Of a DNA stretch of 64,000 nucleotides, positions 44,657-54,289 are shown one piece after another (the stretch's first letter is position 1; each line of letters starts with the position of its first letter). The DNA is from JAJEFO01 sp965214325 (GTDB lineage: Bacteria > Pseudomonadota > Alphaproteobacteria > Rhodobacterales > Rhodobacteraceae). The stretch is taken from assembly GCA_965214325.1 (NCBI GenBank), contig CBDCBG010000006.1:1550001-1614000 (forward strand), read 5' to 3'. The position numbers and the translations under genes are program-made. The notes beneath the pieces are model-generated. The model searched no databases. It was not told where the DNA came from and saw only the letters and a list, made by a program, of their open reading frames with translations.

Positions 44657-46135
44657 CTATGTGGCAGAGAATTCCGGCGTCCAGTCCTCACCCCAAGCGT
44701 CCTTCCACAGCGTGTCATAGGTCACGTTGGACTTCGCGCTGCCGCCACGCCAAAGATCGAACCTTGGCTCCGAATGGGTATCGAAGAACGATGAAATCCT
44801 GTCGCGAAGGTCGGCGGCCGCTGCAGAAAGCTCCGGGCGCTCGATGAGGTTCGTCCTTTCCAAGGGATCGTCGCCAAGGTGATACAGTTCGTCGTCCATG
44901 GGATAGGATCCTGCACCCTGGAACCGCATGGCATAGAGCCACTCGCGGGTCCGGATGGCGCGCGTTTCCTCCTGCTCGAAGAAAATTGCGTCCGGTCCGC
45001 TCTGAATTGCGCCACGAAGCGCGGGACCCAGATCACGGGCGCTGCTCGGCAGGCTTGGACGAGCGCCGTCAGCGCCAACCATCGCCGCCAGCGTCGGGAA
45101 CAGGTCGATCTGGCTGACCAGTTCGTCGCGCACCGTCCCTTCGGCAACGGGACCTCCGGCCATGATCAGGGGGACATGATAGGAAGGACGGTGGGCGCTC
45201 GCCGGAAAACTCGCGGCGCCGTGCCCCCATACCCCGTTGTGCCCGAGCGAAAACCCGTGGTCCGACGTGTAGATTACAACCGTGTTCCGGTCGAGCCCGA
45301 GCCGCTCAAGTGCCGCATGAATGCGCCCTACCCCATCGTCAATCAGGCTGACCTGGCTGAAGTAGTTTCGAAGCGAATCCACGTTGTTCGGCAAAAGCAG
45401 CGGACCCTTGAATTGCTCGCGCAGGCCGCCTTCCATTACACGCAGCCCGAACCGGTCGAGCACCTTGCTTGAAATGCCCTCTCGCGGGATTGAATGCATG
45501 TCCGCCTCGTCATAGAGGCCGGCGAACCAGACGTCGGCACGGCCCTGGATTGCAGGCCAATGGCCGTAGGGCCCGTTGTAGGGCACGAACGCAAAGAACG
45601 GTTCGTCCTGATCGGCCTGGTGCTCCAGGAACTCGATGGTCTTGTCGGTGAAGAAATCGACGGTGTGACCGGCAAGCCTGTATCGCCTTTCCTGATCGAT
45701 GACCTCGTTGCCGTAGAAGCTGGTAGTGTGGCCGTGCGGGAACGTGACCCAGTGATCGAAGGCCAGTTGCGGCACGAACGGCACCCCAAGATGGAATTTG
45801 CCGATCAATGCGGTTGCATAGCCGGCCTGCTTGATGATGGACGGGATGTTGGCGAATTCCGCGATCGCGGACCAGTTCTCCGGCCAGTGGTCGATGAGCC
45901 TGTCGTCAAGCCAGTTATGAATCCCGTGCTGGCTGGGCATCAGTCCAGTCAGAACCGAAGCGCGGCAAGGCGAACACATGGCGTTCGCACAGAATGCGTT
46001 GGCGAATCGGGTCCCACGTTCGGCCAACCGGTCGATGTGCGGAGTATGGACCTCGTCGTTGCCGTAACAGCCCAGCAAGTCTGCCGGTTGGTTGTCGGAC
46101 ATGAAGAGAAGAACGTTCGGGCGCGTCATGGACAT
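44657..46135 (-). CDS. Type I sulfatase (formylglycine-dependent)
   Basis: About 492 residues. Sulfatases hydrolyse sulfate esters with a formylglycine made from Cys in CxPxR; here the motif is CSPCRASVLTG near residue 57. Metal-ligand segments are present: NVLLFMSDNQPADLLGCYGN (N-terminal Asp-Asn pair), GKFHLG, and VVIYTSDHGFSLGHNGVWGHG. The C-terminus ends with LYHLGDDPLERTNL. I start at MSMTRPN (46135), since the longer ORF to 46243 adds residues unlike the family. No signal peptide is visible from this start, which would place it in the cytoplasm. Maturation needs an FGE or anSME enzyme, absent from the window. Confidence 0.9.
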   Translation of the reverse strand: MSMTRPNVLLFMSDNQPADLLGCYGNDEVHTPHIDRLAERGTRFANAFCANAMCSPCRASVLTGLMPSQHGIHNWLDDRLIDHWPENWSAIAEFANIPSIIKQAGYATALIGKFHLGVPFVPQLAFDHWVTFPHGHTTSFYGNEVIDQERRYRLAGHTVDFFTDKTIEFLEHQADQDEPFFAFVPYNGPYGHWPAIQGRADVWFAGLYDEADMHSIPREGISSKVLDRFGLRVMEGGLREQFKGPLLLPNNVDSLRNYFSQVSLIDDGVGRIHAALERLGLDRNTVVIYTSDHGFSLGHNGVWGHGAASFPASAHRPSYHVPLIMAGGPVAEGTVRDELVSQIDLFPTLAAMVGADGARPSLPSSARDLGPALRGAIQSGPDAIFFEQEETRAIRTREWLYAMRFQGAGSYPMDDELYHLGDDPLERTNLIERPELSAAAADLRDRISSFFDTHSEPRFDLWRGGSAKSNVTYDTLWKDAWGEDWTPEFSAT

Positions 46136-46709
46136 TCTTGGTTGCCTGGCCAATCTGCGTCCAAACACGTGAGGGAGACAAGCCCAACTTCCGGGTGCGC
46201 GAAGAAATGCGACGCGACCGCCCTGACGGCGACATGACGACATCGACGTCCGCGACCGGTTGCAGGCGGCCTTTCAAGCCCGAATGGAGAGGTTCACCGT
46301 CGCAAGCAGGCGGCCGCCGCGCTCCATGACAGTGAATGTTCCGCCACTCCAGCCGATGAAATCTGCTGCGTTCAGGACCCGCCTCGCGCTGCGCCCTTCC
46401 GAATGCAGCGAAACGTTGACGATCCTTTCGTTCCACCCCTCAAGGGAAAGAGCCCGCCGAGCAAAATAGAGGGAGATGATCGCCGCCACCTTGAAGCATG
46501 AGCCGAGCGCACAAACAAGCGGCTACGCACGTGCGCGAGCCCTGAGGAACCCGGCAAGCGTCGCGAAGATTGCTCACGTCAGCGCCTCAACGCTCCCGGG
46601 AACCACCTTCCGCGGTTCGCTTTGCGGAGACTTCGCTCACGTCATCCGGGCCGGCACAAAGGACTCCAGAGTGCCGCGAGCGCCGTCGGTCCGAAGAAGC
46701 CAATGTCCT
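46136..46709. other. Intergenic or decayed sequence
   Basis: No gene recognised. One minus-strand frame (46274-46489) could encode a 71-residue protein, MAAIISLYFARRALSLEGWNERIVNVSL, but I see no similarity and consider it unsupported. Confidence 0.4.
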
Positions 46710-47511
46710 TCATTGCGGCGAGCCGGCTCCTGTCACCCGGTGGCTCCGACCCGCACTTTCCCGAATTGTTAAGGTCGCAGGATCGTCCCTCCCTTCACGC
46801 CGGAAGTGGTCTTCCAGGAAGCGCACGAAGGTCCGGCTCGTGTTGTCGAGTTCGCGTGGTGACCGGCTGAGTATGCCCAGGCTTCGCCGCGGCGTGCGGA
46901 CCTGAATGGGAACGGCCTGGATTCCGAACTGGCTGCCAACTTCGGCGACCGTGGTCTCGGGAAGCACAGTCAGGCAGTCCGACCCTTGCAGGAAGCTCAG
47001 AACGCTGGCCGGCGACCCTCCCTCGAACACCACTTCCGCTTCCTGCATTTCGAGTTCCGAAAGCACCGATTCCATGTCGGCGGCAAGCGGGCTTCCTTGC
47101 GGCGGCACGATCCATCCATAGTCGAGAAGCGCCAGCGGACGCGGAAAGGCAAGTTTCAGAATCGGGTGCCCTGCCCGACACGCGACGACGTTAGCGATCC
47201 CGAAATGTCGGCAAGAGCCGCGAATTGACTCCATCCGTGAAGAACGGCGGACCGGCGATGCGCAACATGCCCTTCGTGCCGGACCGGAACTCCTGCACCT
47301 CGCGGCTTGCGAATTCCTGGGCTCGCAGGATCGAGGCGCCTTGCAGCGCAAGCGACGCGCCAAGCTTCGTCAACGACCAAGGCCTTGCGGAACGGTCGAA
47401 GATGGGAGCGTCAAGGCGAATCTCGAGATCGGATACCAGCCGCGAAAGAGCCGGCTGCGACGTGCCAAGCGCTAGGGCGGCGCGAGTCAGGCCCCGTTCG
47501 CGGCGAATCAC
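46710..47511 (-). pseudogene. LysR-type transcriptional regulator, internally deleted and frameshifted
   Basis: The N-terminal helix-turn-helix (IRRERGLTRAALALGTSQPALSRLVSDLEIRLDAPIFDRS) and the start of the effector domain (GTKGMLRIAGPPFFTDGVNSRLLPTF) lie at 47191-47511. The later effector domain (NVVACRAGHPILKLAFPRPLALLDYGWIVPPQGSP to FVRFLEDHF) lies in another frame at 46710-47190. About 70-80 residues between them are missing. An IS4 element is inserted just upstream near the original start. It is divergent to the maleylacetate reductase gene and may once have regulated it. Confidence 0.8.
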
Positions 47512-47567
47512 CTCAATTGTCGCAAGATGCTTGGCGTCCAGTTTCCTATCAGGATGATATGATATTT

Positions 47568-48897
47568 CACTACTGTCCCATTAAGAATCAAATAGATTCA
47601 ATTGGTTGCTTGGCCTGTCCTGCGAGTCCTGACGTCCCGCGGTCTCAAGCAGTTGATTCAGTGGAGCTTTCTCGAAGATCGCGAGGCTCAGGATCTGCAG
47701 GATTGTGTGGAGGCTTTCCTCGATGTTCAGGCGCTTGCGGATGATCGCGACGGTCACGTAGACCGACACGGCGATCCAGATCTGGCTCTTCACCGCGTTT
47801 TCCGTGGTGCCGAAGAACGACTTTGTTCGCAGGTGCTGCTTGATCCGTTTTAGAAGACAGTTCGACCTGCCACCTCGAACGGTGGATGTCTGCGACTGTC
47901 ATGGCCGGCAAGGCGAAGTTGCTGGTCAGGAAGACGAGGGTCTTGTCGCATGCCGGGTCGCGATGCTTGACCCGCCGCAGCCTGTCCGGGAAATCGGTTG
48001 CGCTGTTGACGCCGTCCGGCCGCACGACCTGATCGCAGACGAGTCCGGCGGTTCGGTCCACGGGTCGGGAGGAAAGGCGGCGGAGCCTGGTGTTCGACTT
48101 CGCTCTCAGGACGAAGAGGCTGCCGCAGGGATGAAGACGATGGAGGCGCTCGAAGTCGAGGCAGGCCCGGTCCATGAACGCTCCGGCTTCCGGAACCAGC
48201 ATGTCCAGGACGTTGACGTCATGCAGCTTTCCGTCGGACATGTGAATGAATGCGGGAATGCTGCCATGCAGGTCGAGGAGCGTGTGCAGCTTGACGGCGC
48301 CCTTCGTCTTGCGGAACCGCGCCCACGGGAACAGCGACAGGCAGAGGTCGGTCGTCGAGGAGCCGAGCGCGCAGACGGTGTCCTTGACATCAAGGCCGGG
48401 AAGCGTGTCGCCGGCGTGGATGCCCCGGGCGATGTGGATGAGGTGCTGCGCGAAGTCGGCGTGGAGTCTCCAGTCACGGGCCTGGTTGGCGTTGGCGAGG
48501 TTGTTGCGGGACACCCCGCCACGGATGCCCATGTGGCAAAGCTTTCCGGACTGGGCGCGCAGGCAGGCTTCGATGTCGCGCAGGCTGCTCCTGCGGGTGA
48601 GCTGGGCGAAAGCCATGCACCGGTACCGATCCGCGCATGTGAATGCCTTGACGCAGCGGTCCCCGCCATATCGCGAGACACAGCGGCGGAACGTGTCCCA
48701 TGGCAGGTGCTGCATGATCTGGGCGAAAACCAGGCTGCCGGAATGCATCGCGTTCTCCCTCTTGATGGTGCGCAACAGGGAAGAAGAGTGAATTGAGCGG
48801 AATTCCGGTTCAAGTCGGCAGCGCCCGGAAATTCCGGTTCGCGCATTTGCTTCAGCATCTTATGGAATGTTAATCCGATTTTCCTGGGACAGCAGTG
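47568..48897 (-). mobile_element. IS4-family insertion sequence (DUF4372 type)
   Basis: 1330 bp with terminal inverted repeats CACT(A/G)CTGTCCCA at 47568 and, inverted, ending at 48897. The 9-bp duplication ATGATATTT lies at 47559-47567 and 48898-48906. It separates a LysR remnant from the maleylacetate reductase gene. Confidence 0.92.
47581..48748 (-). pseudogene. IS4-family transposase, frameshifted near the C-terminus
   Basis: Starts MHSGSLVFAQIMQHLPWDTFRRCVSRYGGDRCVKAFTCADRYRCMAFAQLTRRSSLRDIE (DUF4372). It continues with the DDE core (DVKDTVCALGSSTTDLCLSLFPWARFRKTKGAVKLHTLLDL, AFMDRACLDFERL, IHRSRWQVEL). After VEL the family continuation (KQHLRTKSFFGTTENAVKSQIWIAVSVYVTVAIIRKRL) is found one frame over, ending at 47581. 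One single-base change near 47860 would repair it. The IS ends are intact, so an active copy could still move it. Confidence 0.87.
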
Positions 48898-48973
48898 ATG
48901 ATATTTGATAGAATGAATACTTCCATGTCAATTCCTGCAAGGTATCGTTCAAACTGGGGGACGGGGGAAGAAG

Positions 48974-50041
48974 TTGGACACATTTCAGTTCGATTTGACC
49001 GGCAGTCCGGCGCGCATCGTCTTTGGGCGCGGATCGCTCGCCAGGACTTGCGAAGCGCTGGACTGGCTCAACGCCCGGCGCGCGCTGGTCCTGTCCACGG
49101 ACGCTCAGAAGGAACCTGCGGAGACGCTGGCCTGCAAGCTCGGCAAGAGGTGCCTCGGTGTCTATGCCAAGGCTACGATGCATACGCCCGTCTCCGTCAC
49201 CGAGGCCGCGATGGACGTCATCGAGGAGCAGCGCGTGGATTGCCTGATCTCCTTCGGTGGCGGATCCACAATCGGACTGGGAAAGGCCATCGCCTATCGC
49301 ACCGACCTCCCGCAGATCGCCATCCCGACAACCTACGCGGGCTCCGAAGTCACTCCTATCCTTGGCCAGACCGAAGGTGGCAGGAAGACGACGCTTCGCA
49401 GTGAGCGCGTCCTTCCCGAAATCGTGCTCTACGATCCCGAATTGACAGGCACGCTGCCACTGACAATGAGCGTTATCAGCGGCATCAACGCGATCGCCCA
49501 CGGTGTCGAGGCGCTTTATGCGCAGGATCGCAACCCGATCTCGACCATGATGGCGACCGAAGGCATCCGCGCGCTCTGCGAGGCATTGCCAGCCCTCTCA
49601 GGCGGCGGCGGAGTCGACAATGCACGGGACCATGCGCTCTATGGCTCCTGGTTGTGCGGCTCGGTGCTCGGACAGGTGGGAATGGCCTTGCATCACAAGC
49701 TGTGCCACGCGGTCGGAGGCGCATTCGACCTGCCCCACGCAGAAACCCATACGGTCATCCTGCCGCACGCCACGGCCTTCAATGCAGCCGCGGCCGGCGA
49801 TCTTCTCGAACCGGTTTCGGATGCCCTGGGCGGAGCCGCTCCCGGGCCGGGCCTCTTCGGGCTTGCAGAGGGTCTGGGCGCGCCGACCGCGCTGAGGGAT
49901 CTCGGAATGCCCGAATCCGGAATCGCCCATGCAGCTGATCTTGCAATGGCCAACCCGTACTGGAATCCCAGACCCTTGGACAGGGAAGCAATCGAGGCGC
50001 TTGTCCGCGCCGCGTATGAAGGTGAACCGCCGCGCGGTTGA
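48974..50041 (+). CDS. Maleylacetate reductase (iron-containing alcohol dehydrogenase family)
   Basis: 355 residues. Maleylacetate reductases reduce maleylacetate to 3-oxoadipate with NAD(P)H, the last step of hydroxyquinol, chlorocatechol or resorcinol breakdown. The nucleotide-binding motif is ISFGGGSTIGLGKAIA, followed by IAIPTTYAGSEVTPILGQTE, ISGINAIAHGVEALYAQD, and the histidine-rich LGQVGMALHHKLCHAVGGAFDLPHAETHTVILPH. The start is TTG 48974 behind GGGGGAAG. The gene once lay opposite the LysR gene. No ring-cleavage dioxygenase remains in the window. Confidence 0.9.
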   Translation: MDTFQFDLTGSPARIVFGRGSLARTCEALDWLNARRALVLSTDAQKEPAETLACKLGKRCLGVYAKATMHTPVSVTEAAMDVIEEQRVDCLISFGGGSTIGLGKAIAYRTDLPQIAIPTTYAGSEVTPILGQTEGGRKTTLRSERVLPEIVLYDPELTGTLPLTMSVISGINAIAHGVEALYAQDRNPISTMMATEGIRALCEALPALSGGGGVDNARDHALYGSWLCGSVLGQVGMALHHKLCHAVGGAFDLPHAETHTVILPHATAFNAAAAGDLLEPVSDALGGAAPGPGLFGLAEGLGAPTALRDLGMPESGIAHAADLAMANPYWNPRPLDREAIEALVRAAYEGEPPRG

Positions 50042-50097
50042 CCAATCACGGCGAACCCTGCACCTCGGAATGTGCGCAGAGAGAAAAGGAGCGCGCA

Positions 50098-50203
50098 ATG
50101 AGCCAAAAACCGCAAGCGTCAAAAAAGTTGGGCTACACCCCCTTCCCAGATTTCATGGCGACCAGAATGGTCCTTGAAGAGCTGTCGACGGCTGTGAAAG
50201 AGC
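50098..50203 (+). pseudogene. Truncated ORF downstream of maleylacetate reductase
   Basis: About 35 codons before the IS21-type element: MSQKPQASKKLGYTPFPDFMATRMVLEELSTAVKER. An AGGAGCGCGC site lies before the ATG, and the gene is 56 nt after the reductase stop, so it was likely the next operon gene. I do not recognise the family. The rest was lost at the IS junction; it does not reappear beyond the right end. Confidence 0.5.
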
Positions 50204-50633
50204 GCGGGATATTGGTGGCAGGCCGCGCTTTTCCCAGAATCGTTTCCTTTTCCCATCGTGCGGCTCCTATCGTACGGCTCCTATCGTACGGCTCCTTTCG
50301 TGAGGCTTCTGTCGTCCGCATCGACCTGCGGCCCGGGTCCTGTGCCGGGGCTGCGTTCGGTTCGAGCCTGAGGCGCGGATCCGGCATGGGTCGCCTTTGC
50401 GGCGCACCCTTGCGGATCGTTCCCTTCCCCAGCCGTGGGGTCCTGCCGGCCGCGGCTCCTTTGCCGCGGCTCCGGCCGGATGGCAGTGTGGCATCGAAGG
50501 AGAGAGCGATGCGGCACCGGGCAAGATTGTTTGGAGACAAACCCCGGCGCCGCACCCGAACGAGCCGGTCGCGGGGACCGAACTCCCGTGCATTGTCAGG
50601 CAGTTTCGCGTCCGGGTCCACCCCGCTCTTCGG

Positions 50634-51068
50634 ATGGATGTGTGCGAGACGGGACGTCTGTTCAATTGCAACCGGTGCCGTCGGCAGGTCGTGATCTGCC
50701 GCTCGTGCGACCGCGGGCACCGGTACTGTTCCAAGGCCTGCAGCGAGCGGTCCCGCGTCGAGAACCGGCGCGAGACGCGACGGCGCTACCGGCGCGCGGA
50801 GAGGGGCCGCGAGACGGGCCGGAACCGTCAGCGGCGATACCGGATGCGCCAGGCGGACCTGGCGCGCGCGGCGGCCAGGATCGCGACCGCGGCGGCGGCC
50901 GTCCGCGCGCCGGCCGTCCCCGGCGAAAAAACCGTTACGGACCATCCTTCCGGGCCGTTCCGGAAGCCCTTGGTTGCGGAGCTTCCGACGCGATCCGTGC
51001 GCGAATCGCCGCCTCGGTGCGTCGGTTGCGGCCGGGTCTGCTCCCATCTGGTGCTGGCGGACCCCTGA
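50634..51068 (+). CDS. Zinc-finger protein ahead of istA
   Basis: 144 residues from ATG 50634: MDVCETGRLFNCNRCRRQVVICRSCDRGHRYCSKACSERSRVENRRETRRRYRRAERGRETGRNRQRRYRMRQ, then an alanine-rich part and a second cysteine pair CVGCGRVC. The cluster C-x2-C...C-x2-C...C-x3-C with an arginine-rich tail suggests a zinc-binding nucleic-acid-binding protein. Such proteins are known to me next to some IS21-like transposases, but their role is not known. The frame is open back to 50397; I chose the first ATG before the cysteines. The region 50204-50633 is otherwise the non-coding left end. Confidence 0.6.
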   Translation: MDVCETGRLFNCNRCRRQVVICRSCDRGHRYCSKACSERSRVENRRETRRRYRRAERGRETGRNRQRRYRMRQADLARAAARIATAAAAVRAPAVPGEKTVTDHPSGPFRKPLVAELPTRSVRESPPRCVGCGRVCSHLVLADP

Positions 51069-51102
51069 TCGCGGCATTGGGGACGGCAAAGGAGGTGATC
51101 TC

Positions 51103-52590
51103 ATGGCGATCGACGAGGAAACGCGGGCGACGATCGTGCGGCTGTCGCGGGCCGAGGGCTGGCCGGTCGGGACGATCGCGAGGCATCTCGGCGTGCACCA
51201 CGGCACGGTGACGCGGGCGCTGCGGGCGGCCGGGCAGGAGCGGCGGCCCCGGCCGAAGCTCATCGACCCCTTCGTCCCCTTCATCAGCAAGCAGCTCGAT
51301 GAGGCTCCGGACCTGCCGGCCAGCACGCTCTGGCGGCAGGTCGGGGCGCGGGGCTACCGCGGCGGGGAGGACCACTTCCGCCACAGCCTGCGCGCCCTCG
51401 GGCTCAGGCCCGCGAGGCGGCCCGAGCCGTCGATGCGGCTCAGCTTCCTTCCGGCGGAGCAGGCCCAGGTCGACTGGGGCGAGTTCGGGCGGGTCCGGAT
51501 CGGCCGGGCGGAGCACAGGCTGATGGGGCTCCTCGTGACCCTCAGCCACTCGCGCCAGAGCTTCCTGAGCCTGTTCCACGACGCGCGGATGAGCAGCTTC
51601 CTGCAGGGTCATGTCGAGGCGTTCGAGGCGCTTGGCGGGGTTCCCCGCAGGCTTTTGTACGACAATCTCAAGAGCGCCGTGGTCGCGCGGCGCGGCAAGG
51701 CCGTCACCTTCCATCCGACACTGCTGGCGCTGGCGGCCCACTACGCGTTCGAGCCGTGCGCCGCCTGGCCCAGGCGGCCGCAGGAGAAGGGGCGCGTGGA
51801 ACGGCGAATCGGGTTTGCGCGAACCGGCTTCTTCGCCGGCCGTGACATCACGGCCCCGCTCGACGAACTCAACGCCGCGGCCCGGGCGTGGTGCTTCGGC
51901 GCGGCCGCCGAGCGTCCCTGGCCGGACGACGACAGCCTTCTGGTCCGGGATGCCTTCGCCAGGGAAAGGGAGAGGCTGATCCCCTTGCCCGCCGACCCCT
52001 TCCCGAGCGAGGAGCTGCGAGCGGTGCGGATCGACAAGACCTGCCATGCCCGCTTCGACATGAACGACTGCAGCGTTCCGCCCGACTTCGCCGGGGCGAG
52101 GCTGACGCTTGCCGCAACCCGCGACACGGTCCGCATCCTCGACGGGACCCGCGAGGTCGCGCGCCACCGGCGCTGCCACGACAGGCAGCGGACCGTCAGC
52201 GATCCCGAGCACGCCAGAGCGATCGCCGCGCGCAAGCGGCACGGATCCATGAGCGTCCGCGACCGGCTGCTGCGCACCGTGCCGCGGGCGGAGGAGATGC
52301 TCGCGCTTGCCGGACATCGCGGGCGGAACGTCGCGACATGCGCCCGGATCCTGACCGGCCTGCTCGACACGCACGGCACCGACGAGGTCGACCGGGCGGT
52401 CGCCGTCGCGCTGGCGCGCGGCTCGTGCGACGCGAACACGGTGCGCGGCATCGTCGAGGCCCGCCGCGCCGCGCAGGGCCTGCCGGCCGTCAGCGTCGCC
52501 GACGGCGGCGGCGTCCGCGGAACGACGCCGCGGGCGACCGGTCTCGACGCCTGCGACAGCCCCGGAACCGCAGGAAAGGACGGAACATGA
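51103..52590 (+). CDS. istA: IS21-type transposase IstA
   Basis: 495 residues. N-terminal helix-turn-helix (IDEETRATIVRLSRAEGWPVGTIARHLGVHHGTVTRALRAAG), then the integrase core with EQAQVDWGEFGRVRIG (Asp), RLLYDNLKSAVVARRGK (Asp) and WPRRPQEKGRVERRIGFAR (Glu). A near-perfect AGGAGGTGATC lies 5-6 nt before the ATG, fixing the start. The stop overlaps istB by ATGA. It differs strongly from the istA at 16316-17845, so the two elements belong to different IS21 subgroups. Confidence 0.93.
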   Translation: MAIDEETRATIVRLSRAEGWPVGTIARHLGVHHGTVTRALRAAGQERRPRPKLIDPFVPFISKQLDEAPDLPASTLWRQVGARGYRGGEDHFRHSLRALGLRPARRPEPSMRLSFLPAEQAQVDWGEFGRVRIGRAEHRLMGLLVTLSHSRQSFLSLFHDARMSSFLQGHVEAFEALGGVPRRLLYDNLKSAVVARRGKAVTFHPTLLALAAHYAFEPCAAWPRRPQEKGRVERRIGFARTGFFAGRDITAPLDELNAAARAWCFGAAAERPWPDDDSLLVRDAFARERERLIPLPADPFPSEELRAVRIDKTCHARFDMNDCSVPPDFAGARLTLAATRDTVRILDGTREVARHRRCHDRQRTVSDPEHARAIAARKRHGSMSVRDRLLRTVPRAEEMLALAGHRGRNVATCARILTGLLDTHGTDEVDRAVAVALARGSCDANTVRGIVEARRAAQGLPAVSVADGGGVRGTTPRATGLDACDSPGTAGKDGT

Positions 52591-53288
52591 ACGGACTCAG
52601 GGAGCGGGCCGGAGCGCTCGGCCTGCACGGCATCGTCAGCCGCTGGGAGGACGTTGCCGGCGCCGACTGGATCGAGGAGCTGATCGCCGGCGAGGAGCAG
52701 GCACGCAGCGCCCGAAGCTTCGAGCGCCGCCGCGCCGAGGCACGGCTGCCCGCCTTCAAGCCGCTGGCGGACTTCGACCGGACATGGCCGCGCGACATGA
52801 GCCGCGCCGGCGTGGAGGCGCTCATGGGCCTCGCCTTCGTCGAGCGCGCGGACAACGCCGTGCTCGTCGGCGGGCAGGGCACCGGAAAGACCATGATCGC
52901 CACCAACGTCGCGCACCAGGCGCTCCTGCACGGCCACACGGTCCGCTTCGAGAAGGCGCCGGACCTGCTCGAGAGCCTCGCCGACATCGCCGACAGGAGC
53001 GAGCTGCGACGCCGCCTGACCGTGCTCGCGCGGCCCCGGCTCCTCGTCCTCGACGAGATCGGCTACGTGACGCTCGAAGGCCGCCATGCCGACATCCTCT
53101 ACGCCATCGTCTCGCGGAGGTGCCAGCGCCGCTCGACGATGGTCACCACCACCCTTGGCTTCGCCCAGTGGGACCGCATCTTCCCCAGCGCCTCCGGCAT
53201 CGCCGGCACCGTCGACCGGCTGATGCACGACGCGACGCTCATCGCCATCGACAGCGATTCGTGGCGCACCAGGCGCGAAGCCGGATGA
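52587..53288 (+). CDS. istB: IS21-type helper ATPase IstB
   Basis: 233 residues. Walker A VLVGGQGTGKTMIATNVA, Walker B RLLVLDEIGYVTLEG, and the sensor region RRSTMVTTTLGFAQWDRIFPS identify IstB. It starts inside the istA stop (ATGA). One nucleotide after its stop the TOPRIM gene begins, so the three form one translational unit. Confidence 0.93.
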   Translation: MNGLRERAGALGLHGIVSRWEDVAGADWIEELIAGEEQARSARSFERRRAEARLPAFKPLADFDRTWPRDMSRAGVEALMGLAFVERADNAVLVGGQGTGKTMIATNVAHQALLHGHTVRFEKAPDLLESLADIADRSELRRRLTVLARPRLLVLDEIGYVTLEGRHADILYAIVSRRCQRRSTMVTTTLGFAQWDRIFPSASGIAGTVDRLMHDATLIAIDSDSWRTRREAG

Positions 53289-53289
53289 C

Positions 53290-54153
53290 ATGCGCCGCGT
53301 CGACTTCGACGCCGTCAAGCGCATGCCGTTCGAGACCGTCGCCGCGCAGTGGGGCTGCGTCCGGGACGAAAAGGCCTCGACGCGCGCGAACCCGGTGCTG
53401 CGCGCGCCGGGCCTGCCGAAGCTCGTCACGAGGCTGCGGGACAACGGCCACTGGGTCTGCTTCAACACCCTCGACGCCGACGACAACGGCACCGCGATCG
53501 ACTTCATGCTCAATCGCGGGCTCTCCTTCGCCGACATCCGCGCCAGGTTCGGGAAGCCCGCCGCCGCGGCACGCGACTTCCGCAGCATCTGGCGCGAGGC
53601 CGCGCCGCATCCGGCGCCGGAATGGCTTCTCGGCCGCGGCATCCGGCAGGAAACGCTCGACGCCTGCCGCCCGCTGATCCGACGCGACCGCGACGGCCGC
53701 GTCCTCTTCGCCCACCGCGACCAAGGCCGCGCTCTCACCGGGTTCGAGATCGGCCCTCCCGACGGCGCAAGACGCTTCGCGACCGGCGGAACCCGTCGGC
53801 TGTTCGCCGTCCGCGCCGGAACCGCCGGGGACCTGGAGGCCCTCGTCATCACCGAAGGCGCCGTCGACGCCCTCAGCCTGGCCCAGATCGAGCGATGCCC
53901 CGCCAGTCATGCCTTCCTCTCCACCGCCGGCGCCCCGTCGGCAAGGCAGCGCGAGCAGATCGGCCTCGCCGCCCGCACCCTCCCCAACGTCAGGACCGTT
54001 GTCCTCGCGCAGGACGGCGACGAGGCCGGGGAGCGACAGGCAGAGACACTGCGCGAAAGGCTGCAGGTTCCGCCGCGCATCACGTTCCAGAGACGCCGTC
54101 CGCCCGAAAACGCAGACTGGAACGACGTCGTGAACGCCGCCCGGACAGGATGA
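53290..54153 (+). CDS. TOPRIM-domain protein (DUF3991/primase-like) in the IS21 operon
   Basis: 287 residues. The N-terminus MRRVDFDAVKRMPFETVAAQWGC...GHWVCFNTLDADDNGTAIDFMLNRGLSFADIRARFG resembles the CHC2/DUF3991 lead-in of plasmid primases but lacks zinc cysteines. The C-terminal half is a TOPRIM fold: LEALVITEGAVDALSLAQ (Glu) and VVLAQDGDEAGERQAETLRERL (Asp-x-Asp), ending PPENADWNDVV. TOPRIM domains act in primases, topoisomerases and nucleases. It begins 1 nt after istB. Its part in transposition is unknown; it may process ends or help replication of the element (speculation). Confidence 0.8.
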   Translation: MRRVDFDAVKRMPFETVAAQWGCVRDEKASTRANPVLRAPGLPKLVTRLRDNGHWVCFNTLDADDNGTAIDFMLNRGLSFADIRARFGKPAAAARDFRSIWREAAPHPAPEWLLGRGIRQETLDACRPLIRRDRDGRVLFAHRDQGRALTGFEIGPPDGARRFATGGTRRLFAVRAGTAGDLEALVITEGAVDALSLAQIERCPASHAFLSTAGAPSARQREQIGLAARTLPNVRTVVLAQDGDEAGERQAETLRERLQVPPRITFQRRRPPENADWNDVVNAARTG

Positions 54154-54289
54154 CAGACCCGAAGCGCAGGCCTGGACCACGCGCCCGAACGGATCCCCGC
54201 AAGCGTCCCAGGCCCCCGCACGCCGCAAACAGCGACGTCACATGGCCCGGATCACGCCCAAAAAGCGCGGCCTGCCGCCAATATCCCGC

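Larger units (their letters stand above)
50204..54289 (+). mobile_element. IS21-type element with zinc-finger and TOPRIM passenger genes
   Basis: About 4.1 kb. Terminal inverted repeats of 29 bp with one mismatch start GCGGGATATTGG at 50204 and end, inverted, at 54289. Inside the left end, CGTACGGCTCCT-like units repeat three times (50250-50310). Gene order: zinc-finger protein, istA, istB, TOPRIM protein. I found no target duplication, and the flanks are two unrelated broken genes, so recombination or deletion probably followed insertion. Confidence 0.82.
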
